The notes under the pieces: model-generated
Database searches by the model: none
What the model saw: the letters and a program-made list of their open reading frames with translations, nothing else
What the model was told of the DNA's origin: nothing
Shown here: piece after piece, positions 56,356-64,000 of the stretch
Position numbering within the stretch: position 1 is the stretch's first letter
Layout of the letters: every line of letters begins with the position of its first letter
NCBI RefSeq assembly: GCF_014842255.1
Contig: NZ_JACYVH010000001.1
Span: 704,174-768,173, forward strand
Direction: 5' to 3'
Source: Frigoribacterium sp. CFBP 13712
GTDB lineage: Bacteria > Actinomycetota > Actinomycetes > Actinomycetales > Microbacteriaceae
DNA length: 64,000 nt
Program-made: the position numbers and the translations under genes

Positions 56356-58107
56356 GTGACTGCGTCAAAGAAGACTGAACCCGCACGGCCCAACGTCGCC
56401 CGGATCATGGACCGCCCCACCGCCAAGGTCCTGGTCGTCGGCGGCGGCATCAACGGCATCGCCACGTTCCGCGACCTCGCCCTGCAGGGCGTCGACGTCG
56501 TGCTCGTCGAGCGCAACGACTACGCCTCGGGCGCCTCCGCCGCGTCGTCGCACATGATCCACGGCGGCATCCGCTACCTCGAGAACGGCGAGTTCCGACT
56601 CGTCCGCGAGAGCGTCGAGGAGCGCAACGGCCTGCTGAAGATCGCGCCGCACTACGTCAAGCCCCTGCAGACGACGATGCCGATCTTCTCGACGTTCTCG
56701 GGCATCCTGAACGCCCCGCTGCGCATGCTCACGCACAAGCAGCGCTCGACGAAGGAGCGCGGCGCGCTCCTCATCAAGGTCGGCATGACCCTGTACGACT
56801 CCTTCTCGCGCGACGGCGGCTCGGTGCCCCGTCACCAGTTCCGCACCGGCAAGGCCGCGCTGAACGACATGCCCGCGCTCAACAAGGGCGTCAAGTACAC
56901 CGGCACCTACTACGACGCGTCCGTGCACGAGCCCGAGCGACTCGCCCTCGACGTGCTGAAGGACGGCCTCGCCGCCGGCGACCACGCGCGCAGCGCCAAC
57001 TACGTCGAGGCGATCGGATCGCGCGACGGCGGAGTCCTGCTGCGCGACGTCGTGAGCGGCGCCGAGTTCGTCGTGAAGGCCGACGTGGTGATCAACGCCT
57101 CCGGCCCCTGGACCGACCTCACCAACGCGGCGTTCGGCGGGGAGTCCGCCTACATGGGCGGCACCAAGGGCTCGCACATCGTCGTCGACAACGCCGAGCT
57201 GCTCGAGGCGACCCGCGGTCGCGAGATCTTCTTCGAGAACAACGACGGCCGCATCGTGCTCATCTACCCGCTCAAGGGCCGCGTGCTGATCGGCACGACC
57301 GACATCGACGCCGACCCGTCGCAGCCGGCCGTCTGCACCGAGGAGGAGGTCGACTACTTCTTCGATCTCGTCAAGCACGTGTTCCCGCAGATCGACGTGA
57401 CCCGCGAGCACATCGTCTACCGCTACTCGGGCATCCGTCCGCTGCCGCGTCACGAGGACACCGCGCCCGGCTTCGTCTCGCGCGACTACCGGATCGTCGA
57501 GACCCCCATCCAGGGGCTCCCCTCCTCGACGGTGCTGAGCCTCGTCGGCGGCAAGTGGACGACGTTCCGCGCCCTGTCGGCGCACCTGTCGACCGAGGCC
57601 ACGAACCGCCTGGGCGTCACGCGCACGGTCGACACGACCGGCATGGAGATCGGCGGCGGCAAGGGCTTCCCCACCACCGACTCCGCGCGCACCACCTGGA
57701 TCGCCGCCCACGCCGACGGTCTCGACCGCGCGCAGGTCGACCGGCTGCTGACCCGCTACGGCACCCGCGCCTCCTCGGTGATCGACGTGCTGCTCGACCA
57801 GCCGTCGGAGTCGCTGGCCAGCCACCCCGAGCTGACCCGCGCCGAGATCGCGTACTTCGCTCAGCACGAAGACGCCGTGCACCTGGCCGACGTCGTCCTG
57901 CGCCGCACGAACCTCGCGTTCGTGGGCGGTGTCACGATCGAGCTGCTGACCGAGATCGCCGACGTGCTGGGCGAGGCCCTCGGCTGGGACGCCGACCGCC
58001 ACGAGGCCGAGATCGCCGACACGCTCGAGGTGCTCCGCACGTCGCACGGCGTCGAGGTCGGCTCGCAGCACGTCCCGAGCGCGACGGGCACCCCCGCCGC
58101 CTCGTGA
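56356..58107 (+). CDS. glpD: glycerol-3-phosphate dehydrogenase (FAD)
   Basis: A 583-residue flavoenzyme from GTG 56356. FAD motif KVLVVGGGINGIATFRDLALQG, SSHMIHGGIRYL, NASGPWTDLTN, GRVLIGTTDIDADP and SLVGGKWTTFRALS are all typical of GlpD. It oxidises glycerol 3-phosphate to DHAP at the membrane and feeds electrons to quinone. A 14-mer is read in frame as TRASSV (57765-57778). It is a single gene ended by a strong hairpin; regulator is the divergent SorC protein. Confidence 0.93.
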   Translation: MTASKKTEPARPNVARIMDRPTAKVLVVGGGINGIATFRDLALQGVDVVLVERNDYASGASAASSHMIHGGIRYLENGEFRLVRESVEERNGLLKIAPHYVKPLQTTMPIFSTFSGILNAPLRMLTHKQRSTKERGALLIKVGMTLYDSFSRDGGSVPRHQFRTGKAALNDMPALNKGVKYTGTYYDASVHEPERLALDVLKDGLAAGDHARSANYVEAIGSRDGGVLLRDVVSGAEFVVKADVVINASGPWTDLTNAAFGGESAYMGGTKGSHIVVDNAELLEATRGREIFFENNDGRIVLIYPLKGRVLIGTTDIDADPSQPAVCTEEEVDYFFDLVKHVFPQIDVTREHIVYRYSGIRPLPRHEDTAPGFVSRDYRIVETPIQGLPSSTVLSLVGGKWTTFRALSAHLSTEATNRLGVTRTVDTTGMEIGGGKGFPTTDSARTTWIAAHADGLDRAQVDRLLTRYGTRASSVIDVLLDQPSESLASHPELTRAEIAYFAQHEDAVHLADVVLRRTNLAFVGGVTIELLTEIADVLGEALGWDADRHEAEIADTLEVLRTSHGVEVGSQHVPSATGTPAAS

Positions 58108-58157
58108 CCGGTGAGCGTCGGGCCCCCTGAGCCGGACCGACCGCGACCCGCACTCCC

Positions 58158-58200
58158 CCGAGAACCCACCCCCGCAGCCCTGCGGCGGGTGGGTTCTCGG
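58158..58200 (+). terminator. strong hairpin after glpD
   Basis: A perfect 14-bp stem (58158-58171 with 58187-58200) continues into a 5-bp inner stem (CCGCA / TGCGG) around a GCCC loop. It lies 50 bp after the glpD stop. No T-run follows on the plus strand, but the stem is very stable. Confidence 0.75.
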
Positions 58201-58262
58201 CATCCGGTGTCGGAGGACTCGTCTAGAGTCGTTCCCACACACCCGTGATGAATGGAGTCCGC

Positions 58263-58922
58263 ATGCCGATCCCCAGCACGCCCCCGGCCGCCGAACGGCA
58301 GCTGCTGCGCGACACGGTCCGCGCGCGCATCCGTGACGCGATCGTCGACGGCACGCTCGAGCCCGGCGAGAGACTCCACGACGAAGAGCTGATCGCCTGG
58401 CTGCAGGTCTCGCGTACGCCGATCCGCGAGGCGCTCGGCGATCTGGTCCGCGCCGGCCTGGTCGAGATGGCCCCCAACCGCTACACCCGCGTCGCGACCC
58501 CGAACGCCGACGAGGCCGTCGAGTCGATCCAGACCCTGGGCGTGCTCTACGGCGGCGCGGTCCGACTCGCCGTCCCCCGCCTGTCGGCCACCGTGCTGAA
58601 GCAGATCGTCACCGCCATCGACGGCTGCCTCGTCGACCTCGAGAACGAAGACGGCCCCGCCCTCAACGCGCACGCCGTCGCCCTGTTCGCCCTCTACGTC
58701 GAGCAGTGCGGCAACGCGTCGCTGCAGAAGGTCAGCCGCGACGTCACGGACGGGCTCGCCTACAAGCTGCGGGTGCCGAACATCGTCGAAGTGCTGAACT
58801 GGTCCGAGATGCCGGCGGCGTTCCGTCTGCTGCGTCAGGCGACCATCGATCGCGACCCCATCAAGGCCGAGCTGGCGGCCGAGGCGCTGCACGAGCTGCC
58901 GGGCGCACGACCCGTCGAATAG
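58263..58922 (+). CDS. GntR-family regulator (FCD-like)
   Basis: A 219-residue protein. ATG 58263 is favoured because AATGGAG lies 5 nt upstream. Winged helix: RARIRDAIVDGTLEPGERLHDEELIAWLQVSRTPIREAL, then DLVRAGLVEMAPNRYTRV. The C-terminal helical domain lacks an obvious set of His metal ligands, so it may be a degenerate FCD domain. No target operon is adjacent in the same direction; it may act elsewhere. Confidence 0.83.
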   Translation: MPIPSTPPAAERQLLRDTVRARIRDAIVDGTLEPGERLHDEELIAWLQVSRTPIREALGDLVRAGLVEMAPNRYTRVATPNADEAVESIQTLGVLYGGAVRLAVPRLSATVLKQIVTAIDGCLVDLENEDGPALNAHAVALFALYVEQCGNASLQKVSRDVTDGLAYKLRVPNIVEVLNWSEMPAAFRLLRQATIDRDPIKAELAAEALHELPGARPVE

Positions 58923-59014
58923 CACTCCGGCGCTGCGCGGCCCGCGCGTCCGACCGGGTGATCGGCGAGGGCCGGGCCGACTACGCTTGCTCCGACCGAT
59001 TGGACACCTTCGCC

Positions 59015-59830
59015 GTGACAGACATGAGCCTCCGGCTCCCGACGACCCGGTTCCGGGCCGTGTTCGCCCTGGGCAACCGACCCGCCGCCGCGCTGCCGGT
59101 ACCCACACTGCTGGGCAAGCCGAACCTCTACGGCGAGTTCGACGACGAGACGGGGCAGAGCACTCTCTACGTCGGCTTCGGCACCGGGCAGATCCATCTC
59201 GAATCCGACGGTTCGAACCTCGCGTTCCACTATCACGACGCCGCCGGCGACGACACCGACATCAGCCCGTGGAACACCGCCGACACCACGATGCTCGTCC
59301 AGTGGTCGACCCAGCTGCTGCAGGATTTCCACCGCCTGCTGCCCGAGCTGCTCGACGACGTCGACGACGCCGCCGCCTGGCACGACGTCGGTCTCGACCT
59401 CTGGGTCTGCGAGGTCGAAGAGCCCGCCAAGCTCGATCTGATCGAGGTCGACATCGAGGGCGAGCTACTCACCCTCCCCTGGCTCGGGGCCGGGCACGTC
59501 GAGCACGACCACGTCGACGAGTCGGTGTTCGGAGCTCGAGACGGCTCCGTCGACGGTGAACGCGAGCACCCGATCGCCCTGCTCTGGGCGGCCGACCCGA
59601 ACGCGAGCCCCGACAGGGCCATCGCCGAGGCCTGGCTCACGCCGGGCACCGAGCAGCCCGTCACCAGGGCGCTGCCCGGCATCGACTGGGAGGCCATCGG
59701 CTGGCCGGCCGACGAGGTCCTCGCGTGGCTCGAGGGCATCTACCTGAACCACCACGTGCTGCCCGACCCGGCGGGCACCATCCTCACCGGCGTGCTCGAG
59801 CGACTGGGCGGCATCGACGGCACCGACTGA
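59015..59830 (+). CDS. hypothetical soluble protein
   Basis: A 271-residue acidic protein; starts GTG 59015 or ATG 59024 (no clear ribosome-binding site for either). There is no signal peptide or membrane helix. Conserved-looking blocks are LLGKPNLYGEFDDETGQSTLY, DLWVCEVEEPAKLDLIEVDIEG and GIYLNHHVLPDPAG. I do not recognise the family. It is monocistronic between the GntR gene and mntP. Confidence 0.65.
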   Translation: MTDMSLRLPTTRFRAVFALGNRPAAALPVPTLLGKPNLYGEFDDETGQSTLYVGFGTGQIHLESDGSNLAFHYHDAAGDDTDISPWNTADTTMLVQWSTQLLQDFHRLLPELLDDVDDAAAWHDVGLDLWVCEVEEPAKLDLIEVDIEGELLTLPWLGAGHVEHDHVDESVFGARDGSVDGEREHPIALLWAADPNASPDRAIAEAWLTPGTEQPVTRALPGIDWEAIGWPADEVLAWLEGIYLNHHVLPDPAGTILTGVLERLGGIDGTD

Positions 59831-60040
59831 GGTTCGCCTCGCGGCAGGCCGCCTCTCGGTGGGGTGAAGCCGCGAATTCGGACTCCCGAACATCTCTGAT
59901 CAGGGCTTTTTCGGCGCTCCGACCCTCTGGGGCATGGCAGGATCGGGGGGTTCGTCGGCACCGCAGCCGCGCCTCCTCGTCTCATCGCGCCGTGCTGCGT
60001 GATCGCGCTCGCGCGCGCCCGCTGAAAGGTCGTCACCCTC
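59831..60040 (+). promoter_or_regulatory. mntP upstream region with a 14-mer
   Basis: A 210-bp leader. It contains a 14-mer lacking only the last base (59967-59979) and a GAAAGG ribosome-binding site before GTG 60041. Manganese-sensing yybP-ykoY riboswitches often precede mntP, but I do not find the conserved GGGGAGUAG-type core here. Confidence 0.4.
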
Positions 60041-60610
60041 GTGTCGTTCTGGACCCTCCTCCTCATCGCCGTCGGCGTCTCCGCCGACGCCTTCGCCGTG
60101 GCCCTCGGCAAGGGGCTGCACATGCGGAGGTTCTCGGCCCGGAACGCCGTCGTCATCGCCCTCACGTTCGGCGCGTTCCAGGCGCTCATGCCGTTGATCG
60201 GCTGGCTGCTCGGATCGGCGTTCGCGTCGTACATCGCCGACATCGATCACTGGATCGCCTTCGGTCTCCTCGCGCTGATCGGCGGCAAGATGCTCCACGA
60301 GGCGTTCTCGACGAAGGACGACGTCGACGAGGACACTGACCGGCTGCCGCTCCGTGAGCTGCTGGTGCTCGCCCTGGCGACCAGCATCGATGCCCTGGCC
60401 GTCGGCGTGACCCTGGCCTTCCTGCCGGTGTCGATCGGCGGGGCCATCGCCGTCATCGGCGTGACGACGACCGTCCTGGCGTTCGTCGGCGTCGTCGTCG
60501 GACGGCGGGTCGGCTCGCGCTTCGGCAAGCCCGCCGAGATCGCCGGCGGGATCATCCTGATACTGATCGGGCTGAACATCCTGCTCGATCACCTCGGCGT
60601 CTTCGGCTGA
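60041..60610 (+). CDS. mntP: manganese efflux pump MntP
   Basis: A 189-residue, six-helix protein starting at GTG 60041. Each half has the family motif with buried Asp: LIAVGVSADAFAVALGKGL and ALATSIDALAVGVTLAFLP; FGAFQALMPLIGWLLG and the GGKMLHEAF loop also fit. MntP exports Mn2+ and protects from manganese excess. It is monocistronic, with a short leader. Confidence 0.92.
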   Translation: MSFWTLLLIAVGVSADAFAVALGKGLHMRRFSARNAVVIALTFGAFQALMPLIGWLLGSAFASYIADIDHWIAFGLLALIGGKMLHEAFSTKDDVDEDTDRLPLRELLVLALATSIDALAVGVTLAFLPVSIGGAIAVIGVTTTVLAFVGVVVGRRVGSRFGKPAEIAGGIILILIGLNILLDHLGVFG

Positions 60611-60633
60611 GGCTCAGCGTCTCCGGCTGAGGC

Positions 60634-61458
60634 TCAGCGGCGCCACCAGGTGTCGAACGGCGAGGCGGGCACCCGGCGCTTGTGCTCGGTCGTGAGGTAG
60701 CGCGCCTCGATCAGCTCGGCGACGTCGTCGGCGATGTCGCCGCCCTCGAGGTAGGTGTCGATGTCGTCGTAGGTCAGCCCGAGGTTGGCCTCGTCGGTCT
60801 GACCGGGGGTCTCGTCGAGCAGATCGGCCGTGGGCGCCTTCTCGTAGAGACGGGCGGGGGCGCCGAGGTGAGCCAGCAGCGCCTTGCCCTGGCGCTTGCT
60901 GAGACCGGTGAGCGGCACGAGGTCGACCCCGCCGTCGCCGTACTTGGTGAAGAACCCGGTCAGCGCCTCGGCCGCGTGGTCGGTGCCGACCACGAGCAGC
61001 CTGCGTTCGCCTGCCAGGGCGTACTGCGCGACCATGCGGGTGCGGGCCTTGACGTTGCCCTTGGTGAAGTCGCTGAGCGCCACGCCTGTGGCGTCGGCGT
61101 GGTCGCGGGCGATGCCGTCGACACCGTGCTGGATGTTGACGGTGACGCCCTCGGACCCGGCGATGAACTGCAGCGCGAGCTGCGCGTCGGCCTCGTCGGC
61201 CTGCACCTTGTAAGGCATGCGCACGGTGACGAGCTCGGCGGAGCCCCCATCGGCCCGGACGGCCTCGACCGCGAGCTGGCAGAGGCGCCCGGCGAGCGTC
61301 GAGTCTTGGCCGCCGCTGACGGCGAGGACGAAGCCGGCCGCGCCGGTCTTCGCGAGGTAGTCGCGCAGGAACGCGACACGTGCCTCGACCTCGGTGGCCG
61401 GGTCGATCACGGGACGGACGGACAGCTCGGCGACGATCTCGGCCTGGAGTGCTCTCAT
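60634..61458 (-). CDS. nadE: ammonia-dependent NAD+ synthetase
   Basis: A 274-residue protein of the short, NH3-dependent NadE type (no glutaminase domain). The P-loop is [64 protein letters not shown] and LTKRQ-like [16 protein letters not shown] match, and [10 protein letters not shown] is the adenylate-site loop. It amidates deamido-NAD+ to NAD+. It ends convergently with mntP. Confidence 0.94.
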   Translation of the reverse strand: MRALQAEIVAELSVRPVIDPATEVEARVAFLRDYLAKTGAAGFVLAVSGGQDSTLAGRLCQLAVEAVRADGGSAELVTVRMPYKVQADEADAQLALQFIAGSEGVTVNIQHGVDGIARDHADATGVALSDFTKGNVKARTRMVAQYALAGERRLLVVGTDHAAEALTGFFTKYGDGGVDLVPLTGLSKRQGKALLAHLGAPARLYEKAPTADLLDETPGQTDEANLGLTYDDIDTYLEGGDIADDVAELIEARYLTTEHKRRVPASPFDTWWRR

Positions 61459-61518
61459 GCCAGAACGATACCCATCACCGCCGACACTCGTGAAGTCTCC
61501 GAGTCGAGGAGGCGCGGG

Positions 61519-61617
61519 TCAGCTCGAGCGGCCCATCGCGATGAACGCGGCCGCGACCAGGCCGAGACCGGCGACGGTCATGGCGCTGATGAGGATGGTG
61601 AAGAAGAGCTCGGTCAT
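61519..61617 (-). CDS. 32-residue single-helix membrane protein
   Basis: A short frame from ATG 61617, with GGAG 8 nt upstream on the minus strand. Residues 4-27 form one membrane helix (FFTILISAMTVAGLGLVAAAF), ending in GRSS. The 14-mer lies directly after its stop (61505-61517). It is divergent from the lipoprotein gene with a palindrome between. Function is unknown; small membrane subunits of transporters look similar. Confidence 0.5.
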   Translation of the reverse strand: MTELFFTILISAMTVAGLGLVAAAFIAMGRSS

Positions 61618-61680
61618 GGGGGTCTCCGTCCGATCGGGTGCGGGGTCTCGGACGATCCTGTCACGGGCCGCATGGTAGAA

Positions 61681-61697
61681 CGGTGGTCGGACCACCG
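61681..61697. promoter_or_regulatory. 17-bp palindrome, FadR/GntR-type operator
   Basis: CGGTGGTC-G-GACCACCG, perfect 8-bp arms, 10 bp before the lipoprotein start and in the divergent region with the 32-residue protein. The core TGGTCGGACCA closely resembles the TGGT-n-ACCA consensus of FadR-type GntR proteins. Confidence 0.65.
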
Positions 61698-61707
61698 AGA
61701 GGCTTCT

Positions 61708-62427
61708 GTGCAGTCGACCCGCACCTCCTTCCGTTCGTCGCTCGGGCTCGTGGCGGTCGTCGCGGTCGCCGTCGGGCTGGCCGGCTGCTCCGCCCCCGAG
61801 GGGCCCCGCGGCACGGTCGCGGCCGCCGAGCTCGAGGGGCTCCTGCCCGGTGCCGACGAGGTCTCCGCCGCCACCGACGACGAGGGAGGCGCGTGGCGGC
61901 TCGAGCAGGCGACCTCGGTGGACGGCACCTCGGCCCCCGACCCTGCGGCGGGCTCCGACGCGGCATCGGGCGCGGGTGACGGCGACCTCGGGATCTGCGC
62001 GATGGACTTCCGGAGCTTCACGGCGGCCGAGACCCTGCCGTCCGCCTCGGCGGTGTTCACCCGCGAGCGTCAGCAGTTCACGACCGGCGTCGTCTCGCGT
62101 GACGACGCGGCTGCGTACATCGCGGCCCTCCGCGACGAGCTGGCCGGCTGCCCCGCGACGACGACCGCGGGCGTCAGCGGCACGGAGAGCAGCTTCACGC
62201 TGACCCCGTTCGACGAGCCGCTCGCCGAGGCCGACGAGTCCGCCGCCGTCTGCTTCGGCTACGCCGCGTCGTTCGGCGGCGCCCCCGCCCGCGGTCACGC
62301 CTGCCAGGTGGCGCAGGGCGATCTCGTCACGCTGTCGTGGGTGCTGGCGCCGACCGACCGCGAGGCGCTCGACGCGGCCGCGTTCGCCCGTCTGGTCGAT
62401 CTGTCGGTGGCGACCAGCGCCTCCTGA
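61708..62427 (+). CDS. lipoprotein, PknH-like sensor-type domain
   Basis: A 239-residue protein from GTG 61708 (GAGAGG upstream). The N-terminal lipobox is VGLAGCSAPEG (Cys 30 or so). The mature part has paired Cys positions (LGICAMDF, LAGCPATT, AAVCFGYAAS, GHACQVAQG) as in the PknH-type sensor domain family of actinobacterial surface lipoproteins. It is probably attached to the outer face of the membrane; ligand unknown. It ends SAS-stop. Confidence 0.78.
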   Translation: MQSTRTSFRSSLGLVAVVAVAVGLAGCSAPEGPRGTVAAAELEGLLPGADEVSAATDDEGGAWRLEQATSVDGTSAPDPAAGSDAASGAGDGDLGICAMDFRSFTAAETLPSASAVFTRERQQFTTGVVSRDDAAAYIAALRDELAGCPATTTAGVSGTESSFTLTPFDEPLAEADESAAVCFGYAASFGGAPARGHACQVAQGDLVTLSWVLAPTDREALDAAAFARLVDLSVATSAS

Positions 62428-62582
62428 AGCGCTCGACGCCGTCGCGCCCGGGTGGCGCGAGACACGCGCACCCGCTTGACTGGGGTGGACGACGCGCGAC
62501 GCGTGTCGCCCAGGTCGAGCAGCGACGCCCGGACCGGAGGCACTGCTCGACGTTCGATGACGAACGATCCGAGAGGAACCCC
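62428..62582 (+). promoter_or_regulatory. leader of the Nramp-like gene with a hairpin
   Basis: An imperfect inverted repeat around GACACGCG (62461-62468) and CGCGTGTC (62490-62497) lies 34 bp after the lipoprotein stop. It resembles the family A/B elements in carrying GACACG but is not a clear copy. A GAGAGGAA ribosome-binding site precedes ATG 62583. Confidence 0.35.
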
Positions 62583-63869
62583 ATGGCCGCCAGCCCGGAC
62601 ATCCCGCGCACCGACGACCTGACCACCCCCGTCTCCGCCAAGCGGTGGCGCATCATCGGACCCGGCCTCGTCGTCGCGGCCACCGGCATCGGAGCGGGCG
62701 ACCTCGTCGCCACCCTGGTCGCCGGGTCGCGGTTCGGCTACGCGCTGGCCTGGACGGTCGTGATCGGCGTCGTGATCAAGATCGCGCTGGTCGAGGGGGC
62801 CGGTCGCTGGTCGCTCGCGACGGGCCGCACGATCTTCGAGGGCTGGCGGTCGCTCGGCCGGTGGACGAGCGTCTACTTCGGCGTCTACATCGTCGTCTGG
62901 GGGTTCGTCTACGGTGCGGCCGCGATGAGCTCGTCGGCCCTGCCCCTGCAGGCGCTGTTCCCCGCCGTCGATCTGAAGGTCTTCGCCATCGGGGCCGGGG
63001 TGCTCGGCGGAGTGATGGTGTGGTTCGGCCGGTACTCGTTCTTCGAGAAGGTCATCGCGTTCTTCGTGGGCGTGATGTTCGTCACGGTGGTCGGGTCGGC
63101 GATCGTGACCCTGCCCAACCTCGGCGACATCCTCACCGGTCTCGTGCCGACCATCCCCGAGGGCGGGCTCGTCGTGGCCCTCAGCGTCACCGGTGGCGTC
63201 GGCGGCACGATCACCCTCGCCGCGTACGGCTACTGGCTGCGCGAGAAGGGCTGGAACAGCCCCGGGTGGATGCGCGTCATGCGCCTCGACAACGGGGTCG
63301 CGTATGTCGTCAGCGGGGTCTTCGTGTTCTCGATGCTGGTCGTCGGCGCCGAGCTGCTGCACTCGGCCGACATCGCCCTGGCCGACGGCGAGGGCGGGCT
63401 CGTGCAGCTCGCGGCCGTGCTCGGCGAGCGGTATGGCACGTTCATGACGTGGTTCTTCCTGATCGGGTTCTTCGCGACGTCGTTCTCGTCGATCCTCGGG
63501 GTGTGGAACGGCGTCTCGCTGATGTTCGCCGACTTCGTGGGCACCCTGCGCGGTCTCGACGCCGACGATCCGCGTCGCCGCATCGGCGGAACCTACTACC
63601 GCGCGTTCGTGATCTGGCTGACGGTGCCGCCGATGGCGATCCTGTTCCTCGACCGGCCGATCGGCCTGATCGTGCTCTACGGCGTGCTGGGCGCCCTGTT
63701 CATGCCGTTCCTCGCGATCACGCTGCTCTGGCTGCTGAACTCGTCGCGGACTCCCGCCGAGTGGCGCAGCCGCTGGCTGAGCAACACGATGATGACGATC
63801 TGCGCCGTGCTGTTCGTGGTGCTCGGGGTGCAGCAGCTCGTGACCGAGGTCGGCAAGCTGTTCGCCTGA
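62583..63869 (+). CDS. Nramp-related transporter lacking canonical metal motifs
   Basis: A 428-residue protein with 11-12 helices and the Nramp fold signature (RWRIIGPGLVVAATGIGAGD in helix 1, GRYSFFEKVIAFFVGVMFV in helices 4-5). Canonical Nramp proteins have DPGN in helix 1 and a Met-x-x-His in helix 6. Here helix 1 reads ATGIGAGD and helix 6 reads VTGGVGGTITLAAYGYWLREKG, so both metal-binding motifs are absent. Such divergent members are usually annotated as Nramp metal transporters but may carry other substrates. It ends convergently at the 14-mer hairpin. Confidence 0.8.
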   Translation: MAASPDIPRTDDLTTPVSAKRWRIIGPGLVVAATGIGAGDLVATLVAGSRFGYALAWTVVIGVVIKIALVEGAGRWSLATGRTIFEGWRSLGRWTSVYFGVYIVVWGFVYGAAAMSSSALPLQALFPAVDLKVFAIGAGVLGGVMVWFGRYSFFEKVIAFFVGVMFVTVVGSAIVTLPNLGDILTGLVPTIPEGGLVVALSVTGGVGGTITLAAYGYWLREKGWNSPGWMRVMRLDNGVAYVVSGVFVFSMLVVGAELLHSADIALADGEGGLVQLAAVLGERYGTFMTWFFLIGFFATSFSSILGVWNGVSLMFADFVGTLRGLDADDPRRRIGGTYYRAFVIWLTVPPMAILFLDRPIGLIVLYGVLGALFMPFLAITLLWLLNSSRTPAEWRSRWLSNTMMTICAVLFVVLGVQQLVTEVGKLFA

Positions 63870-63887
63870 CCGGCTGCGCCCGGGAAG

Positions 63888-63925
63888 CCGAGGAGGCGCG
63901 GGTCCAGTCGACCCGCGCCTCCTCG
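63888..63925. terminator. hairpin formed by two inverted 14-mers
   Basis: The 14-mer occurs at 63888-63901 (minus-type) and 63913-63925 (plus-type), giving a perfect 16-bp stem (63889-63904 with 63910-63925) and a 5-nt loop. It lies between the convergent Nramp-like gene and the partial gene at the window edge. The placement fits a bidirectional terminator. Confidence 0.85.
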
Positions 63926-63938
63926 TCTCTCTGTGCGA

Positions 63939-64000
63939 CTACTCCGCGGTGTTGAAGCGGATCGTCTGGCTGCCGTTTTCGATGTCGGCGCGCTCGCTGG
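63939..64000 (-). CDS. 3' end of an unidentified gene
   Basis: An open frame enters from the right edge and stops at TAG (63939-63941). The last residues read SERADIENGSQTIRFNTAE. It is too short to identify. The coding call rests on the good frame and the terminator hairpin just beyond its stop. Confidence 0.5.
   Translation of the reverse strand, partial: SERADIENGSQTIRFNTAE

Noticed and set aside
59831..60040. yybP-ykoY manganese riboswitch before mntP
   Set aside because: The conserved GGGGAGUAG-type core and pairing elements are not found.

Overview
This 64 kb window is high-GC actinobacterial DNA. GTG and TTG starts are frequent, stop and start codons overlap as ATGA or GTGA, and most operons are tightly packed. 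Gene content (PIG-L/CBM, GH16, DUF3140, CGNR, MOSC, AI-2E, SorC, GlpD, short LysR) suggests a plant- or soil-associated member of Microbacteriaceae. No rRNA or tRNA gene is visible, so that placement is inference.

Layout. Positions 1-6830 look like an accessory segment: base composition is visibly less GC-rich and the dispersed 14-mer described below is absent. It holds a truncated VOC protein, a small membrane protein, a DUF1349 protein, an ArsR-like regulator plus membrane M23 peptidase, and, divergent from these, a four-gene operon: secreted small peptide, DUF5819 (SdpA-like), HTTM (SdpB-like) and an FAD-dependent oxidoreductase. I read this operon as an SDP-like peptide-toxin system extended by a redox enzyme, and it is the strongest candidate for an undescribed system. 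Positions 6900-10391 carry a flavin monooxygenase, an MFS exporter and a PRC-barrel protein. Positions 10460-20368 form a surface-polysaccharide region: PIG-L deacetylase with two C-terminal sugar-binding-like repeats, a large membrane protein, GH16, two glycosyltransferases and a flippase. Positions 20626-30690 hold mixed housekeeping and transport genes, including a methionine aminopeptidase with a frameshift next to a metal-ligand codon.

Positions 30799-37869 form a compact catabolic operon with its own GntR regulator. Its order (oxidoisomerase, TIM-barrel decarboxylase, TPI-like and RpiB-like isomerases, DhaK/DhaL kinase, ACS-type MFS permease) matches D-apionate breakdown through L-erythrulose to D-erythrose 4-phosphate. 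Positions 37994-41647 hold a NarL-type two-component system divergent from an ABC-2 exporter. Positions 41768-43256 are cysE-cysK, followed by an AbiEi-like gene bracketed by two related inverted repeats.

Positions 44610-52513 are a divergent pair of operons. One encodes an SDR, a PlsC-type acyltransferase and an AGPS-like flavoprotein. The other encodes a degenerate ferritin-like protein, a fatty acyl reductase-HAD fusion, an intact ferritin-like di-iron protein and a LysR-HTH-only protein. Together they resemble an aerobic bacterial ether-lipid pathway. Positions 52491-64000 carry an SGNH-GAF fusion, a DJ-1/PfpI protein, a SorC regulator divergent from glpD, an FCD regulator, mntP, nadE, a lipoprotein, an unusual Nramp relative and the tail of one more gene.

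Two repeat systems run across the window. A 14-mer, CCGCGCCTCCTCGG, occurs more than 20 times in both orientations, in intergenic DNA (often touching stop codons) and inside genes in several reading frames; one inverted pair forms a terminator-like hairpin. A degenerate array with a ~32 bp period lies at 22529-22739, and a two-unit fragment of the same repeat lies at 794-842.
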